A stretch of DNA of 64,000 nt from an uncultured Aquimarina sp. (lineage in GTDB: Bacteria; Bacteroidota; Bacteroidia; Flavobacteriales; Flavobacteriaceae): positions 372,001-436,000 of the forward strand of contig CANMKK010000001.1 of NCBI GenBank assembly GCA_947498455.1. Direction: 5' to 3'. The notes beneath the pieces were generated by a model. That model searched no databases. It saw only the letters and a list, made by a program, of their open reading frames with translations, and was not told where the DNA came from. Numbering within the stretch: position 1 is the first letter of the stretch; the number at the start of each line of letters is the position of its first letter. Below, in pieces: positions 8,566-19,600 of the stretch. Position numbers and translations under genes: made by a program.

Positions 8566-9447
8566 ATGTCATTATCATTTATAACATCCATTCATGATTA
8601 TAACAATCAAGGTGGAACGTCTCAGGTATTAGGACTTAGTTCCAGTTCCAGATATAATAAAAGAAGAAGTACTGATTTATCAAGTGCCAACTTATTGAAT
8701 GATATTAGTTCTGCAAGAGTATATAATTCATCTACCGTTGATGCCACTATGATATTGTTCAAACCTCCTTTTTCATTACCTCTTTATCCTGATTTTCATG
8801 GTGATTTTTTGCAGATCACCAATAAGGAGAACTCAGGATCTGCATTTGATGTAGATCAACTTTCTGCTCATAATTTTAATAACAATACTCATAGTATCAT
8901 TCTTGTCGGCCCTAACAAAACAGGGACAGATATTAGGTTAAGCTTTCGGAGTATTTTTCTTAATAAATGGAAAACCACCCTAGATGGTACATTAAGTGGA
9001 TCCAGAGCAAGTAGAAGCGGCAATCCAATACTAACTTGGGAAATGTGGCCGCAAGGTATTAGTCACCTTAATACTAATAACATGTACCTTAAAATACATC
9101 AAAAATTAAATATCGATATTCCATTGTGGCCAGATTATGATGCATCTATCACGTACCATATTTATCTATATCTTAATGGTGCTGGCACCTTACGAGGTCA
9201 TGTATCCAGATGGGCATATTGGATAGAAGGAGGGATTAAATCTGGTAGTATCGAGGATCAATTAAGACCAAAGGTTATCGAAGGGATGGATACTCTAAAT
9301 GATAAACTTAATGAAGAGCTTAGCAGTTTTTCAGCCTTTAGTTTTAAAGATTTATATTACTTACCAGGAAATCAAACTAGTAGTCCCAATACCGGAGTAA
9401 TACAAGGATCCACTACTGATGATGTAACAATTGTCTTAAACTTATAG
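8566..9447 (+). CDS. Unknown protein, second gene of a two-gene unit
   Basis: 293 residues without signal peptide or membrane helix. The N-terminus is Ser/Asn-rich (GLSSSSRYNKRRSTDLSSAN). The middle is beta-rich and aromatic (LTWEMWPQGISHLNTNNMYL, YHIYLYLNGAGTLRGHVSRW, AYWIEGGIKSGSI), followed by a helical segment (GMDTLNDKLNEELSSFSAF) and an end in TTDDVTIVLNL. I do not recognise a family. It starts two bases after the upstream stop and is followed by a good terminator, so the pair is a self-contained unit. A secreted-by-lysis or contact-delivered effector with its partner is conceivable but unsupported. Confidence 0.6.
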   Translation: MSLSFITSIHDYNNQGGTSQVLGLSSSSRYNKRRSTDLSSANLLNDISSARVYNSSTVDATMILFKPPFSLPLYPDFHGDFLQITNKENSGSAFDVDQLSAHNFNNNTHSIILVGPNKTGTDIRLSFRSIFLNKWKTTLDGTLSGSRASRSGNPILTWEMWPQGISHLNTNNMYLKIHQKLNIDIPLWPDYDASITYHIYLYLNGAGTLRGHVSRWAYWIEGGIKSGSIEDQLRPKVIEGMDTLNDKLNEELSSFSAFSFKDLYYLPGNQTSSPNTGVIQGSTTDDVTIVLNL

Positions 9448-9472
9448 TTACTGACATATAATTTATATTTAT

Positions 9473-9510
9473 GAAACGAGTTGTTTGTTCATACAACTCG
9501 TTTTTTATTT
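9473..9510 (+). terminator. Intrinsic terminator of the unknown gene pair
   Basis: AACGAGTTGT pairs with ACAACTCGTT around an 8-nt loop, followed by TTTTATTTTG. It starts about 27 bases after the stop codon. Confidence 0.88.
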
Positions 9511-10140
9511 TGTTATTTACAATATACTTTGAAAACTTCATACTCCCCTCTTCTCTTTATTGTTAACATAAATGATTTTATATTAGATCACTAAATATTG
9601 GTTCAAAAATTTCTACAACAATTTATGACATTATATCATTAGATTACCTATTCTTCAATTCTGTATTTATTTTCCTCTTCATGGGCTATTTCTAACCGAT
9701 GTTTTATTATTGACAGAAATTAAAAATTTGTTATAATACCAAAACTGAAAACAAGGGCATATTCCCTTTTTAATTAAGAAATATTTAACTTTTACAACAG
9801 CTACAACACCTCTCTAAACACTTCTATTTTAAACCTGATAAAACACAGTGTTTTATCATTCCTATCAAGTTATATTATCCTGAAAAACAATACTCTATAA
9901 AACCAAAATAAACAACTAATAATCAACACATTGATTAATTTAAAAATATTAATAAAGTAATCACACATATACTAAAAATTCACCCTATTACTATTATTTA
10001 AAAGTTTAATTTAAATTCTTTTTTTGAACCAAAATTAACATTTTATTAATATTTTCATTTTGCAAAAACATTTCATTTGCAGTGCCGAAAAAAGGCAGTC
10101 ACTATAATTATTTCACATTAAAAATTCTTAACAAGAAAAC
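9511..10140. other. AT-rich upstream region of the CARDB gene
   Basis: No ORF, repeat or RNA gene is recognisable in these 630 bases. A TTG at 10024 followed by the AT-rich TAATATTTTC near 10047 is a weak candidate promoter for the CARDB protein; it does not fit the TAnnTTTG consensus well. Confidence 0.35.
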
Positions 10141-12036
10141 ATGAAAAAACAATTTACTTTATTACTAACATTATTACTGTCGGCACCATTTCTATTTGCG
10201 CAAGATGTGGATGTCACAATTTCTACGTCTAATGTAGATCCCATTATTACAGCAGGACAATATACCTTATTAAGTTGGTCTGTAAAAAGCAGAAACAATA
10301 CGGCTGCTCCAGAAAGTAAGATTAAATTCTATTTGTCGCAAGATGATGAACTAACAAGAGATGATTTATTTTTAGGAGGTTCTGTTCTACCGAAACTGGA
10401 AGAAGGAAAAGAAGGGCCGGTACAATATCTTTGGGTTCAGGTTCCATCTGATGCTACTGCAGGAAATTACAAAATCTTTTTCTACGTAGATGCAGATAAC
10501 GAAATTGCTGAAGTAAGTGAATCTGATAATGTAAAAGCAGAAGCCGTAGAAATACTTCCGGTTTTACAATCCGATTTAGTAGTAGAATCTACTGATTTAC
10601 CTTTGATCGGTACAGAAGGAAATCAGTTAAAAATCGGATGGGCTATACGTAATCAAGGAAAAGCCCCAGCGATAGCGACCTATCTTACCGTTTATCTTTC
10701 AGAAACTCCAGAAATCACGGACGCATCAGTCAAAGTATTAGGAGTAAATATTGACCCTATTTATGAAGGGGAACGTACTACGGATAATGCAATTATTACC
10801 ATACCTAGTGATAGTAGAATTGATGGTGGTGTAATCGGAAAGCGTTATCTTGTATTTGATGTAGATAGTAATCGACAAGAAAGAGAATCTAATGAAACCA
10901 ATAATATTGATTTTAAAAGAATCGATATTAAAGGAACAGCTGATTTAGTTAGTTCGGCATTATCAGCATATGGAAGTATTGACTATTACGCTCCTCATAC
11001 TAAGGGTGTTTTATATAATGTACAATTTAACATAGAAAATAAAGGGAATGATACTTCAGAAACTACAAGCACTGTAAAATGTTACCTTTCCAGAGATAAT
11101 CAATTAGATGTCAATGATGAACTGATACGTACTATTACTAATATTCCTTCTTTGGATGCTAATGGAGGGACTTATGAAGTTAAATTTTCTGATCGATGGA
11201 ATGGATATATTCCAGGTCCTGGAGGGTCTAGCTCATTAGAGAACAAGCTTCAGGAATTATTAAACTATACAATAATTGTAGTAGTAGATTCTGAAAATGT
11301 AATCTCTGAGTCTGATGAAACTAATAATACTGATTTCAAAAAACTGGAAGCAAAAGGAACACCTGACTTAACAAGTACTATTGTAGATACTTATGGTAGT
11401 ATTGATTATTATGCCCCTCATGCAAAAGATGTTTTATACAACGTCCAATTAAAAATAGAAAATCAAGGTACTACTAATTCAGACACAATTAGTATTGCAA
11501 AATGCTATCTTTCTGTAGATAACACATTAGATGCTAATGATGAATTTATTCGTACTATTAATATTCCTGCTCTAGATGCCAATGGTGGTTCGTATGAAAT
11601 AGATTTCTCTGATCGCTGGAATAAGCAGATTCCAGGAGGTCCAGATGGATCTATATCTCTAGAAGATAAACTTTATGAATTATTAAACTACTCTGTTATT
11701 GTTGTTGTTGATGCGGAAGATACTATAACAGAAAGTAATGAAAACAATAATATTGCAAGTAAAAATATAACCATCGAGCCTTTACAATCTAAGTTTAAAA
11801 GCTCAGAAAAAACGGAAACTACTTTGGTGTTTCCCGTTCCTACGAAAGATGTATTAAATGTAACTGTAGCTAATCATACTGTAATAACATTACATAATAC
11901 ATTTAATGGTTCTGCAATACTAACCAAAGAATTCGCAAAATCTGGAACGTATCAACTTAATGTTGCTCATCTAAAAATGGGAACATATATCCTAAAAGAC
12001 AACAAGGGTAAAAACATAAACATCGTTAAGGAATAA
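10141..12036 (+). CDS. Secreted CARDB-repeat protein with T9SS sorting domain
   Basis: The signal peptide is MKKQFTLLLTLLLSAPFLFA. Four CARDB-type immunoglobulin-like domains follow (about residues 21-140, 142-265, 266-405, 406-545). Each ends with an acidic, Asn-rich signature such as ADNEIAEVSESDN, DSNRQERESNETNN or DSENVISESDETNN. Domains 3 and 4 are close copies of each other (YGSIDYYAPHTKGVLYNVQ against YGSIDYYAPHAKDVLYNVQ). The last 75 residues (VFPVPTKDVLNVTV to YILKDNKGKNINIVKE) fit a type A C-terminal domain for export by the type IX secretion system. It probably works as a surface or extracellular adhesion or structural protein. No catalytic domain is present. Confidence 0.85.
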   Translation: MKKQFTLLLTLLLSAPFLFAQDVDVTISTSNVDPIITAGQYTLLSWSVKSRNNTAAPESKIKFYLSQDDELTRDDLFLGGSVLPKLEEGKEGPVQYLWVQVPSDATAGNYKIFFYVDADNEIAEVSESDNVKAEAVEILPVLQSDLVVESTDLPLIGTEGNQLKIGWAIRNQGKAPAIATYLTVYLSETPEITDASVKVLGVNIDPIYEGERTTDNAIITIPSDSRIDGGVIGKRYLVFDVDSNRQERESNETNNIDFKRIDIKGTADLVSSALSAYGSIDYYAPHTKGVLYNVQFNIENKGNDTSETTSTVKCYLSRDNQLDVNDELIRTITNIPSLDANGGTYEVKFSDRWNGYIPGPGGSSSLENKLQELLNYTIIVVVDSENVISESDETNNTDFKKLEAKGTPDLTSTIVDTYGSIDYYAPHAKDVLYNVQLKIENQGTTNSDTISIAKCYLSVDNTLDANDEFIRTINIPALDANGGSYEIDFSDRWNKQIPGGPDGSISLEDKLYELLNYSVIVVVDAEDTITESNENNNIASKNITIEPLQSKFKSSEKTETTLVFPVPTKDVLNVTVANHTVITLHNTFNGSAILTKEFAKSGTYQLNVAHLKMGTYILKDNKGKNINIVKE

Positions 12037-12068
12037 AGGTTCATATCTCTTAGTAACATCTTACACTG

Positions 12069-12120
12069 AAGAGTAACACTTTATTTAGTAATAAATAATA
12101 TGTTGCTCTTTAGTTTTTTA
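12069..12120 (+). terminator. Terminator of the CARDB gene
   Basis: AAGAGTAACA pairs with TGTTGCTCTT across a long AT loop, followed by TAGTTTTTTA. It begins 32 bases after the stop. Confidence 0.6.
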
Positions 12121-12182
12121 TATACAATGTAATGTCCTTTCCACTTTTTTCGGTTGTATCTCATAACCTCACTTAAAAAAAC

Positions 12183-12190
12183 TAAATTTG
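12183..12190 (+). promoter_or_regulatory. Candidate -7 box of the DUF4202 gene
   Basis: TAAATTTG matches the flavobacterial TAnnTTTG consensus and lies 23 bases before the ATG at 12214. The nearest TTG (12154) is 26 bases upstream, longer than ideal, so only the -7 part is convincing. Confidence 0.4.
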
Positions 12191-12213
12191 TCTTGTTGTA
12201 AATACGATACTTT

Positions 12214-12801
12214 ATGTCAGATACAAAACTCACACAAGCATTCTCTCTTTTTGATGAAGCAAATAAAAAAGATCCAACCATAGAAACTATAAATGGAATA
12301 TCAGTCCCTAAAGAGTTACGATATAGTCAATTGATGTCTGCCACATTAGAACAATTTGCCCCTGATGCTTCGGATGCCCTGAAACTAGCAGCCCGATCTC
12401 AACACATTTGTAGATGGGAAATACCTAGGGATAGTTATCCTATGGATAGAATTGGTTATTTGAAATGGCGAGAAGATCTAAAAAAGTTTCATGCGTCAAA
12501 AGCATCAGGAATTCTTGAGAAAGTAGGGTATGACGAATCTATAATTGCTAAAGTTTCCTTTTTACTCCAAAAGAAAAAACTAAAAAAAGACGAAGATACT
12601 CAAACCTTAGAAGATGTGATTTGCTTGGTATTTTTAGAATATTATTACGATGAGTTTATAGATAAACATACAGATGAAAAAGTAATTAATATTTTACATA
12701 AGACCTGGAGAAAAATGTCAGAACAGGGACATGCAGCTGCATTACAAATATCATTTTCAAAAAGAGGTCTGGATTTAGTACAACAGGCCATAAGTAATTA
12801 A
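12214..12801 (+). CDS. DUF4202 domain protein
   Basis: 195 residues, cytoplasmic, all-helical. The block LKLAARSQHICRWEIPRDSY followed by PMDRIGYLKWR is characteristic of DUF4202, a conserved bacterial family with an HD-like pattern of His and Asp residues but no assigned reaction. The full domain length is present. The family is often annotated from context near tRNA synthetase or metabolic genes; here the neighbours give no hint. It is monocistronic, with its own promoter-like box, and is followed by a structured intergenic element. Confidence 0.85.
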   Translation: MSDTKLTQAFSLFDEANKKDPTIETINGISVPKELRYSQLMSATLEQFAPDASDALKLAARSQHICRWEIPRDSYPMDRIGYLKWREDLKKFHASKASGILEKVGYDESIIAKVSFLLQKKKLKKDEDTQTLEDVICLVFLEYYYDEFIDKHTDEKVINILHKTWRKMSEQGHAAALQISFSKRGLDLVQQAISN

Positions 12802-12981
12802 TTCACTTTTCTCTTCTTTATACTATAAAGATTCAAGATAACTAATGCTTCATGGCTCTAACCCCAATATTAAGCTAATACCATTTATATTTTGAATTTA
12901 CTGGTATCATATATTTTGTTGAACCAATCACACGTTTTATGAATATCTTCATGTACTTTGCTAAGTTAATCAGGTAATCAA

Positions 12982-13116
12982 ACTTGCGTTAGGGATAGGA
13001 ACGGCATCCTTTTTTCTATATATCCTATCGCTTCGAGGGGTTAGGATATATAGAAAAAAGATATAGTGGATAGCCCGCTCGAACGCCCTAAAAAATAATA
13101 TTAATATAGCCCGAGT
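12982..13116 (+). ncRNA. Structured intergenic RNA-like element (Flavo-1-like pattern)
   Basis: GCGTTAGGG near 12986 and AACGCCC near 13083 bracket GGCATCC, then a perfect 19-bp hairpin (13009-13027 with 13042-13060, 14-nt loop), then GATATAGTGGATAGCCCG. The order GCGTTAGGGAT, GGCATCC, T-rich/A-rich hairpin, GATATAG.GGATAGCCCG, AACGCCC is one I recall as recurring between genes in many flavobacterial genomes. I believe it matches the Rfam Flavo-1 motif, but the name is from memory. Its role is unknown; it could be an RNA motif or a terminator-like repeat, and either strand is possible. Confidence 0.5.
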
Positions 13117-13168
13117 TTTCTAAATTAAGGTTCTAGCATATTTTTATTATACCTAGAATATTAACTCA

Positions 13169-14032
13169 TTATACTTGTTTTTTTTTTATAACCTCATTTC
13201 TATAATAATCAATAATTCCATCAATAGGCCTTCTTACGATGTTACCTATGGTCAAGGAATATGTACTAGCTACAGATTTTATTATATCTTCACTAAAATG
13301 AGCTATTGAGCCTATAAAATGAATCGGTACGTCTTTAGATTCAGGAAAACTTAAGACTCTAGTTTCCATAAACTCTTTAATGCCATCTTTAATTACTTCA
13401 TAAAAATATTCGTTTCTTTCATTAGTAAAAATGAATTCTGCAAATGAAGCAAGATAGGTATTTGGGTTTTCTCTCTTGTATAAATTTTCCTTAATAATAT
13501 CTGATGAAAGATCAAAGTTTTTCTCAAAATCCAACATCAATTTTTCAGGCATTCTTTTATAATAATAATCACGTATTAATCTCTTTCCGAAATAATTTCC
13601 ACTAGCTTCATCCATTAAAATATATCCTAACGAATCCACATTCATATGAATATCTGTTCCATCAAAATAACAACAGTTAGAACCTGTACCTAGGATACAT
13701 ACAATTCCGGGATCTGTCGTAGCGGCATATACAGCTGCTATCATATCTTCTTTAACTGTTATTTTTGCGTTTACAAAAAATTCTTCGAAAATCTTTTTTA
13801 GCATCAAAGTTGGTTTTTTTGTTCCACATCCTGCTCCATAAAAATGTACCGTTTCTATCGATTTTTTATGAGAACTCAATTCCGGATTCTTTCGGATTCT
13901 TTCTTCTAATAATTGTTTCTCGAATACAGCAGGGTTTAATCCTTCTGTACGGGTTTTAAATACAATATCTCCTGAATCATCAAGAAGAATCCAATCACAT
14001 TTAGTAGAACCTCCGTCGGCTAATAAAATCAT
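13169..14032 (-). CDS. BadF/BadG-type ATPase, N-acetylglucosamine kinase-like
   Basis: 287 residues with the ASKHA sugar-kinase fold. The N-terminal phosphate loop is LLADGGSTKCDW, the second is VCILGTGSNCCYFDG, and GYILMDEASGNYFGK is the third conserved block. This matches the BadF/BadG/BcrA/BcrD ATPase family branch annotated as N-acetylglucosamine kinase in Bacteroidetes; such enzymes phosphorylate GlcNAc, feeding amino-sugar recycling. Length is normal. It lies 46 bases downstream of gapA and pfkA on the same strand, so it is probably cotranscribed with glycolysis genes. The exact sugar is inferred. Confidence 0.8.
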   Translation of the reverse strand: MILLADGGSTKCDWILLDDSGDIVFKTRTEGLNPAVFEKQLLEERIRKNPELSSHKKSIETVHFYGAGCGTKKPTLMLKKIFEEFFVNAKITVKEDMIAAVYAATTDPGIVCILGTGSNCCYFDGTDIHMNVDSLGYILMDEASGNYFGKRLIRDYYYKRMPEKLMLDFEKNFDLSSDIIKENLYKRENPNTYLASFAEFIFTNERNEYFYEVIKDGIKEFMETRVLSFPESKDVPIHFIGSIAHFSEDIIKSVASTYSLTIGNIVRRPIDGIIDYYRNEVIKKKQV

Positions 14033-14078
14033 CTAATTTTTTATTTATATTTAAGTAGTAAAACAGACTTCAGTATAA

Positions 14079-15110
<1,032 letters not shown>

Positions 15111-15159
15111 TTAATAATTTAGTGGTGTTTTTTTGATTCTAGTGGTGGTTATCAATCTA

Positions 15160-16146
15160 TTAAACCGAAGTAATATCGGCTACTTTAATTAGTTGGTCAT
15201 GTTTTTGTTTTCTCTTTTCTAAGGAATCTGTAAGTGGTACGATGGTTACTTTTTTATGTACAATGCCTACCATAATTTTATCTTTACCGTCTAATAATGC
15301 TTCTACTGCCCCTACTCCTAATTTACTAGCCAATACTCTGTCGTAACAACTAGGAGGACCTCCTCGTTGAATATGTCCTAAAACAGATACTCTTACTTCA
15401 TAATCTTCAAGATGTTCTTCAACATATTCTCCTAGTTCAAAAATATTCTTACCCGATTTATCTCCTTCTGCTACAACAATGATACTAGAGGTTTTTCCTG
15501 TGTGTTTACTTTTTTTTAATGAATCAATAAGGCGATCCACTCCCATATTTTCTTCAGGGATTAAAATTTCTTCAGCCCCTGCCCCAATTCCTGCATTTAG
15601 TGCAATATCACCAGCATCTCTTCCCATCACTTCAATAAGAAACAATCGATTATGAGAACTAGCAGTATCCCTAATCTTATCAATTGCCTCGACTACTGTA
15701 TTTAGTGCGGTGTCGTAACCAATAGTATAATCTGTGCCATTAATATCATTATCTATTGTTCCTGGAATTCCTATAACGGGAAAGTTAAATTCTTCAGATA
15801 GTTTTAATGCTCCGGTAAAACTTCCGTCTCCCCCTATTACTATTAAAGCATCAATTTGATTTTTAATCAAATTCTCATATGCCTTTTTTCTCCCTTCTTC
15901 TGTTCTGAATTCTTTAGAGCGAGCCGATTTCAAAAAAGTTCCTCCTTTATTTATTATATTTCTAACAGATCGGGCATTTAATTGTTCTATCTCATTATCA
16001 ATAAGTCCTTCGTACCCTTTATAAACTCCATAACAATTTACTTCATAATAACTACAAGCACGAACCACGGCGCGTATGGCCGCATTCATTCCTGGTGCAT
16101 CTCCACCAGAAGTTAGAACTGCTATATTTTCTATTTTGTGTGTCAT
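15160..16146 (-). CDS. pfkA: 6-phosphofructokinase (ATP-dependent)
   Basis: 328 residues from the ATG at 16146. The frame stays open upstream to 16365, but the family begins at NIAVLTSGGDAPGMN, so the shorter start is used. Motifs include the ATP-binding GGDGSF, the catalytic PGTIDNDI, and the MGRDAGDIALNAG and LGHIQRGG blocks typical of bacterial PfkA. It phosphorylates fructose 6-phosphate and commits carbon to glycolysis. The first gene of the pfkA-gapA-kinase unit. A perfect 10-bp inverted repeat touches the start codon and may control translation or transcription. Confidence 0.95.
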   Translation of the reverse strand: MTHKIENIAVLTSGGDAPGMNAAIRAVVRACSYYEVNCYGVYKGYEGLIDNEIEQLNARSVRNIINKGGTFLKSARSKEFRTEEGRKKAYENLIKNQIDALIVIGGDGSFTGALKLSEEFNFPVIGIPGTIDNDINGTDYTIGYDTALNTVVEAIDKIRDTASSHNRLFLIEVMGRDAGDIALNAGIGAGAEEILIPEENMGVDRLIDSLKKSKHTGKTSSIIVVAEGDKSGKNIFELGEYVEEHLEDYEVRVSVLGHIQRGGPPSCYDRVLASKLGVGAVEALLDGKDKIMVGIVHKKVTIVPLTDSLEKRKQKHDQLIKVADITSV

Positions 16147-16176
16147 TAAGATCAAATCTATTGTTATTGATCTTAA
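16146..16176 (-). promoter_or_regulatory. Inverted repeat abutting the pfkA start codon
   Basis: TTAAGATCAA (16146-16155) and TTGATCTTAA (16167-16176) are perfect inverted repeats separated by 11 bases. On the minus strand the proximal arm ends at the pfkA ATG. It could be an operator or an mRNA hairpin over the initiation site. Confidence 0.5.
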
Positions 16177-16625
16177 TAACCTAATTGGCAAAAAAACTAT
16201 AACGTTTTCGGTTAATAAGTTCAATGATTTCATTGTAAAACAGGTCTTTATTAATTGTAAAACGAGGTGAAATCCTATACAAAATTCAGTTTTGAATATC
16301 CCTATAGCAAATTCTCTGTAGTAAACTTTTATTTTTTTTGATTCAAAACTTTGAAAATTAAACATCTCAACAAAAAAATAACATGAATTTCACATACATC
16401 TCTCAATAAAAAAAGTATTGTTAAAAAGAGTAATAAACCAGATGTATGGGTCACAACCTTACAAGAGTATAAAGCAAACAGTTAGCTCTGTAAAAAAAAA
16501 CTCACAATCAATCAGTTAGACTAGAATTATTTTGAATACAAATTACTTATTTCGCATAATAATTAGATCTTTTTTCAGTTTTTTACTTTAACTAATTCAT
16601 TCATTTGTAATAAAAACTACACACA
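16177..16625. other. Divergent intergenic region between pfkA and the metalloprotease
   Basis: The region must hold promoters for both directions. On the minus strand, TTG followed after 22 bases by TAGTTTTT (near 16190-16225) is a weak pfkA promoter candidate. I see no repeat, operator or RNA gene in the remainder. Confidence 0.35.
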
Positions 16626-19600
16626 ATGAAAACAAACTCAACAATCTTCGTAATGTGGACCTTTATCCTATTTACGACAATTACATTTGCGCAGACACAA
16701 TCCGAAGTCTGGAAATCCACAACACAAGCTAAAACTCAACAAAAAGAAAAAACATTTCGAAAAACAGTTCCTAGCACATTTGAATTATTTGATCTAGATA
16801 TAGACAAATTTTCTTCATTACTGGCCAAATCTCCATCCAGAGCATTGCAAAAATCATCAAATGTTATTGTAGAATTTCCTACAAAAAATGGAGTTTTACA
16901 AAAATTCAGAGTATTTGAAGCTTCTAATTTTGAAGAAAAACTACAACAACAATTTCCGAATATAAGATCCTATATTGCAGAAGGTATAGATGATCCATCA
17001 CTGACAGCACGTTTTAGTGTTTCTAAAGTTGGAGTTCACGTTATGCTGTTATCTACAACTGAAGGTACAAGATATATTGATCCATATACTAAAGATTCAA
17101 AACAATATATTAGTTATTCAAGAAAAGATTTACATAGTAGTACCGAAGAATTTATTTGCCATGTAAAAGATACTCCTAGTTATAAAAATATTGATCATCA
17201 ATCCGTAACACAAAAAAATGCAAATGATGGTACACTTAGAACTTTTAGATTAGCTCTTGCCTGTACAGGAGAGTATTCTCAATATCATTTAAATCAACAA
17301 GGGATAAGTTCAGGAGCTTCTGATCAGGCAAAAAAAGCTGCAGTATTATCAGCCATGAATACAACAATGACTCGTGTTAATGGTATTTACGAAAGAGACT
17401 TAGCCGTTACTATGGTTATTGTTAACAACAACACTGAAATTATTTTTCTGGATGCCAATGCCGATAGTTATACTAATAATAATGGTGGCTCTATGTTAAG
17501 TCAGAATCAAACGGTCTGTGATAACAATATAGGATCCAATAATTATGATATCGGACACGTCTTTAGTACTGGAGGTGGAGGTGTTGCATACTTAAATGCT
17601 CCTTGTACTAATTCTAAAGCTGGAGGTGTAACTGGTTTAGGTAATCCAATGGGAGATCCTTTTGATGTTGATTATGTAGCTCATGAAATGGGACATCAAT
17701 TTGGAGGAGAGCATACCTTTAATAATTCTTGTGGAGGTAATAGAAGCGGTTCTTCTGCTGTAGAACCTGGTAGTGCATCTACTATTATGGGGTATGCAGG
17801 AATTTGTAACCCAAACGTGCAAAACAATAGTGATGATCATTTTCATGCATTGAGTATTCAACAAATGTGGAATAATATAAGCTCGGGAAGCGGTACTTGT
17901 GCTGCAAAATCAAACACTAATAATACTGCGCCCACGGCTAATGCAGGGTCTGATTTTACAATTCCTAAATCAACTCCTTTCGTTTTAAAAGGAACTGGAA
18001 CTGATCCAGATGCTGGAAATATATTAACTTATTGCTGGGAACAAATGGATAACGAAATAGCTACGATGCCTCCAGTGAGCACATCTACAGGAGGGCCATT
18101 ATTTAGATCCAATTCTCCTATTGCCTCTCCAGATAGATATATGCCGGCATTATCAACTGTAATTGGAGGACAAACCGCTTCTACATGGGAAGTCGTTCCA
18201 TCAGTAGCCAGAAGTATGAAATTTAGACTAACAGTACGAGATAACGTAGCTGGAGGTGGTGGAAGCAATAGTGATAATACAGTGATTACAGTAGCAGGAA
18301 ATGCAGGACCATTTTTGGTTACCTCTCAAGGAAGTAATGTTACCTGGGCTACTGGTTCTCAACAAACAATTACCTGGGATGTTGCAAATACGAATACGGC
18401 CCCAGTAAATGCAGCAAATGTAGATATTCTACTTTCTGTTGATGGAGGAAACACATTTACTACGACTATCATATCCGGAACTCCTAATGATGGTAGCCAA
18501 GTTATTACAGTTCCTAATGTAGCAAGCACCACAACTGCTAGAGTAATTGTTAGAGGTTCTAATCATATCTTTTATGATATGTCTAATACGAACTTTCAGA
18601 TAACCGAAGGTACTACTGATACTGAAGCTCCTACCGCTCCAACTGGATTAACAGCTTCTGATATAACAGATACTTCTGTAGAACTATCCTGGACAGCATC
18701 AACGGATAATGTAGGTGTAACAGCATATGATGTATATCAAGGGAATGCTATCATTACTACTGTGACAGGAACTTCTGCTAGTATAACTGGACTAACGGCT
18801 GATACTTCATATCAATTTAGTGTAAAAGCAAAAGATGCCGCAGGAAATGAATCTGAAGCAAGTAATACTGTCAATGTAACTACTACCGGAGGTGAAGATA
18901 CACAAGCTCCTTCTACTCCAACGGGATTAACAGCTTCTGATATAACAGATACTTCTGTAGAACTATTCTGGACTGCATCAACGGATAATGTAGGTGTAAC
19001 AGCATATGATGTATATCAAGGGAATGCTATCATTACTACTGTGACAGGAACTTCTGCTAGTATAACCGGACTAACAGCAGATACTTTATATCAGTTTAGC
19101 GTAAGAGCAAAAGATGCCGCAGGAAATGAATCTGAAGCAAGTAATACTGTCAGTGTAACTACTACCGGAGATGTAGATACGCAAGCTCCTACTGCTCCAA
19201 CTGAATTAATAGCTACTGATATTACTAATACCTCTGTAACATTATCCTGGACTGCATCAACTGACAATGTAGGTGTAACTGCATATGATGTATATCAGGG
19301 GAATGCTATCGTTACTACTGTGACAGAAACTTCTGCTAGTATAACCGGATTAACTGCTAATACTACTTATCAGTTTAGTGTAAGAGCAAAAGATGCTGCT
19401 GGAAATGAGTCTGAAGCAAGTAATACAGTCAGTGTAACTACTACCGGAGATGGAGATACGCAAGCTCCTACTGCTCCAACTGAATTAATAGCTACTGATA
19501 TTACTAATACCTCTGTAACATTATCCTGGACTGCATCAACTGACAATGTAGGTGTAACTGCATATGATGTATATCAGGGGAATGCTATCGTTACTACTGT

